Shown here in pieces: positions 63,364 to 64,000 of a stretch of DNA of 64,000 nt. Each line of letters starts with the position of its first letter. The first letter of the stretch is position 1. The notes below the pieces were generated by a model. That model saw only the letters and a list, made by a program, of their open reading frames with translations. It ran no database searches and had not been told where the DNA came from. Source of the DNA: Acanthopleuribacter pedis (GTDB lineage Bacteria; Acidobacteriota; Holophagae; Acanthopleuribacterales; Acanthopleuribacteraceae). The stretch lies in the NCBI RefSeq assembly GCF_017377855.1, contig NZ_JAFREP010000023.1, positions 62,001 through 126,000 on the forward strand, in the 5' to 3' direction. A program made the position numbers and the translations under genes.

Positions 63364-64000
63364 CTAACGTTCTCGGATCCAGGTACTCACCCCGAAAACG
63401 CGCTTCAGTTTTGCGGCGGCTTGATCGGCCTCGGGTCGGTTACGGTAGGGACCGACCTGTATTTTGTACATACCGCTTTCGCTAATCAACGCGGTGCCGT
63501 AACCGCGCGCCGACACTTTTTTTCGGAAATCTTCTACTTTGTTTTTTTCGCTGCCCGCGAGGATTTGAATCCAGAACCCGCCCCTTAACTCAGCCGCTTG
63601 TTTGGCGACCACCTTGTTGGCGGGCGGTTTGGGTCGCGGTTTTACAACGGGTCGGGTGGGTTCCGGCTCGGACCGCTCCGCCGCGGCGGTGGTCACCGGC
63701 GGCGGTGTTTCCACGCGCTCGGTAAGCCGATCCATGTTGGTGTCGTTCAGGTAGTCGGGCTCTTGGTTGACATAGTCGTCGGGGTCCGAGGCCACCTCGT
63801 CTTCAAAGACGGATAATTCTTCTTCCAGCGGCGAGCGATTGAGATTGGGGTCGATGAGCGGCTGGTTCGAGGCCAAATCAGGGTTTTCTAACTTTTCGTT
63901 CCACTTGAGATCGTCCTTTCCAATGAGGATCCCCATCAACAGAAAAAAGACGTTGATGCATACGAAACCGGCGATCAGCAAAAAAACCATACGCCGCGGT
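63364..64000 (-). CDS. SPOR-domain membrane protein, cut by the window end
   Basis: The visible 212 codons encode a basic PRR, a membrane helix (VFLLIAGFVCINVFFLLMGILI), an acidic/Pro-rich linker (about 25-135) and a C-terminal SPOR domain (GGFWIQILAGSEKNKVEDFRKKV... MYKIQVGPYRNRPEADQAAAKLKRVF), which binds glycan strands stripped of stem peptides at division sites. An ATG at 63990 is in frame, but basic residues precede it and the frame is open to the edge, so the true start probably lies beyond 64000. It may be a divisome or lipoprotein-trafficking factor. Confidence 0.85.
   Translation of the reverse strand, partial: PRRMVFLLIAGFVCINVFFLLMGILIGKDDLKWNEKLENPDLASNQPLIDPNLNRSPLEEELSVFEDEVASDPDDYVNQEPDYLNDTNMDRLTERVETPPPVTTAAAERSEPEPTRPVVKPRPKPPANKVVAKQAAELRGGFWIQILAGSEKNKVEDFRKKVSARGYGTALISESGMYKIQVGPYRNRPEADQAAAKLKRVFGVSTWIRER

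Noticed and set aside
62279..63990. tRNA or small RNA gene in the 63.1-63.36 kb spacer
   Set aside because: The inverted pair near 63170 is short and there is no cloverleaf or conserved tRNA T-loop.

Overview
The window is high-GC DNA (by eye about 58-60%) from a free-living Gram-negative bacterium. Two TonB-dependent receptors, a lipoprotein-anchored and a classical tripartite efflux pump, two FadL-like porins, a patatin with its own outer-membrane barrel, and a large periplasmic peptidoglycan amidase all require an outer membrane. The gene set (paired Mrp ATPases, CheD-CheR-CheB, polyphosphate kinase and phosphatase, citrulline- and histidine-degrading enzymes, desaturase, P450-like protein) suits a marine or soil heterotroph. 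An Acidobacteriota-like or other deep-branching Gram-negative source is my guess only; there is no rRNA or other taxonomic marker here. I found no tRNA, rRNA, CRISPR array, complete insertion sequence or prophage.

Layout: 0.5-3.7 kb, MacB-type export operon (adaptor, ATPase, permease). 3.8-6.7 kb, glutamate dehydrogenase and a CtlX-type citrulline hydrolase. 7-10 kb, a secreted protein, then an overlapping AAA15 ATPase/RloB pair that looks like a small defence operon. 10-14.5 kb, polyphosphate block (SixA-like, Ppk1, Ppx/GppA). 14.8-17.4 kb, small membrane protein and TonB receptor. 18.4-20.9 kb, cheD-cheR-cheB, with CheD lacking its catalytic cysteine. 21-29 kb, reverse-strand genes: two tandem Mrp ATPases, M23 peptidase, urocanate hydratase, N-acetylmuramoyl-L-alanine amidase. 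30-32 kb, a P450-like protein without a heme cysteine followed by a spermidine-synthase-like protein. 32.6-39.2 kb, TonB receptor, acyl desaturase, PlpD-type patatin. 39.5-45.3 kb, RecD, lipoprotein, RadA and a small membrane protein with a truncated paralogue. 45.4-54.5 kb, Tat-type flavin oxidase and an RND efflux operon with its TetR regulator and three matching operator-like sites. 54.9-57.7 kb, tandem FadL-like porins. 57.9-61.9 kb, ECF sigma/anti-sigma pair, ferredoxin, GluQ. 62.3-64 kb, Spy-like protein and a SPOR protein cut by the window end.

Two dispersed repeat families are the most distinctive feature. Family 1 (about 195-290 bp, long terminal inverted repeats beginning CCCGCATTTCTCACAAGGA, flanked by TA) has five full copies, one truncated copy and several solo tips. 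Four full copies sit between convergent genes, and six genes have the tip sequence directly after their stop codon. It looks like a mariner/IS630-type MITE that may also serve as a bidirectional hairpin. Family 2 (about 180 bp, CCTAAG...CTTAGG ends, internal hairpin) has four copies, all in + orientation, three of them upstream of genes.
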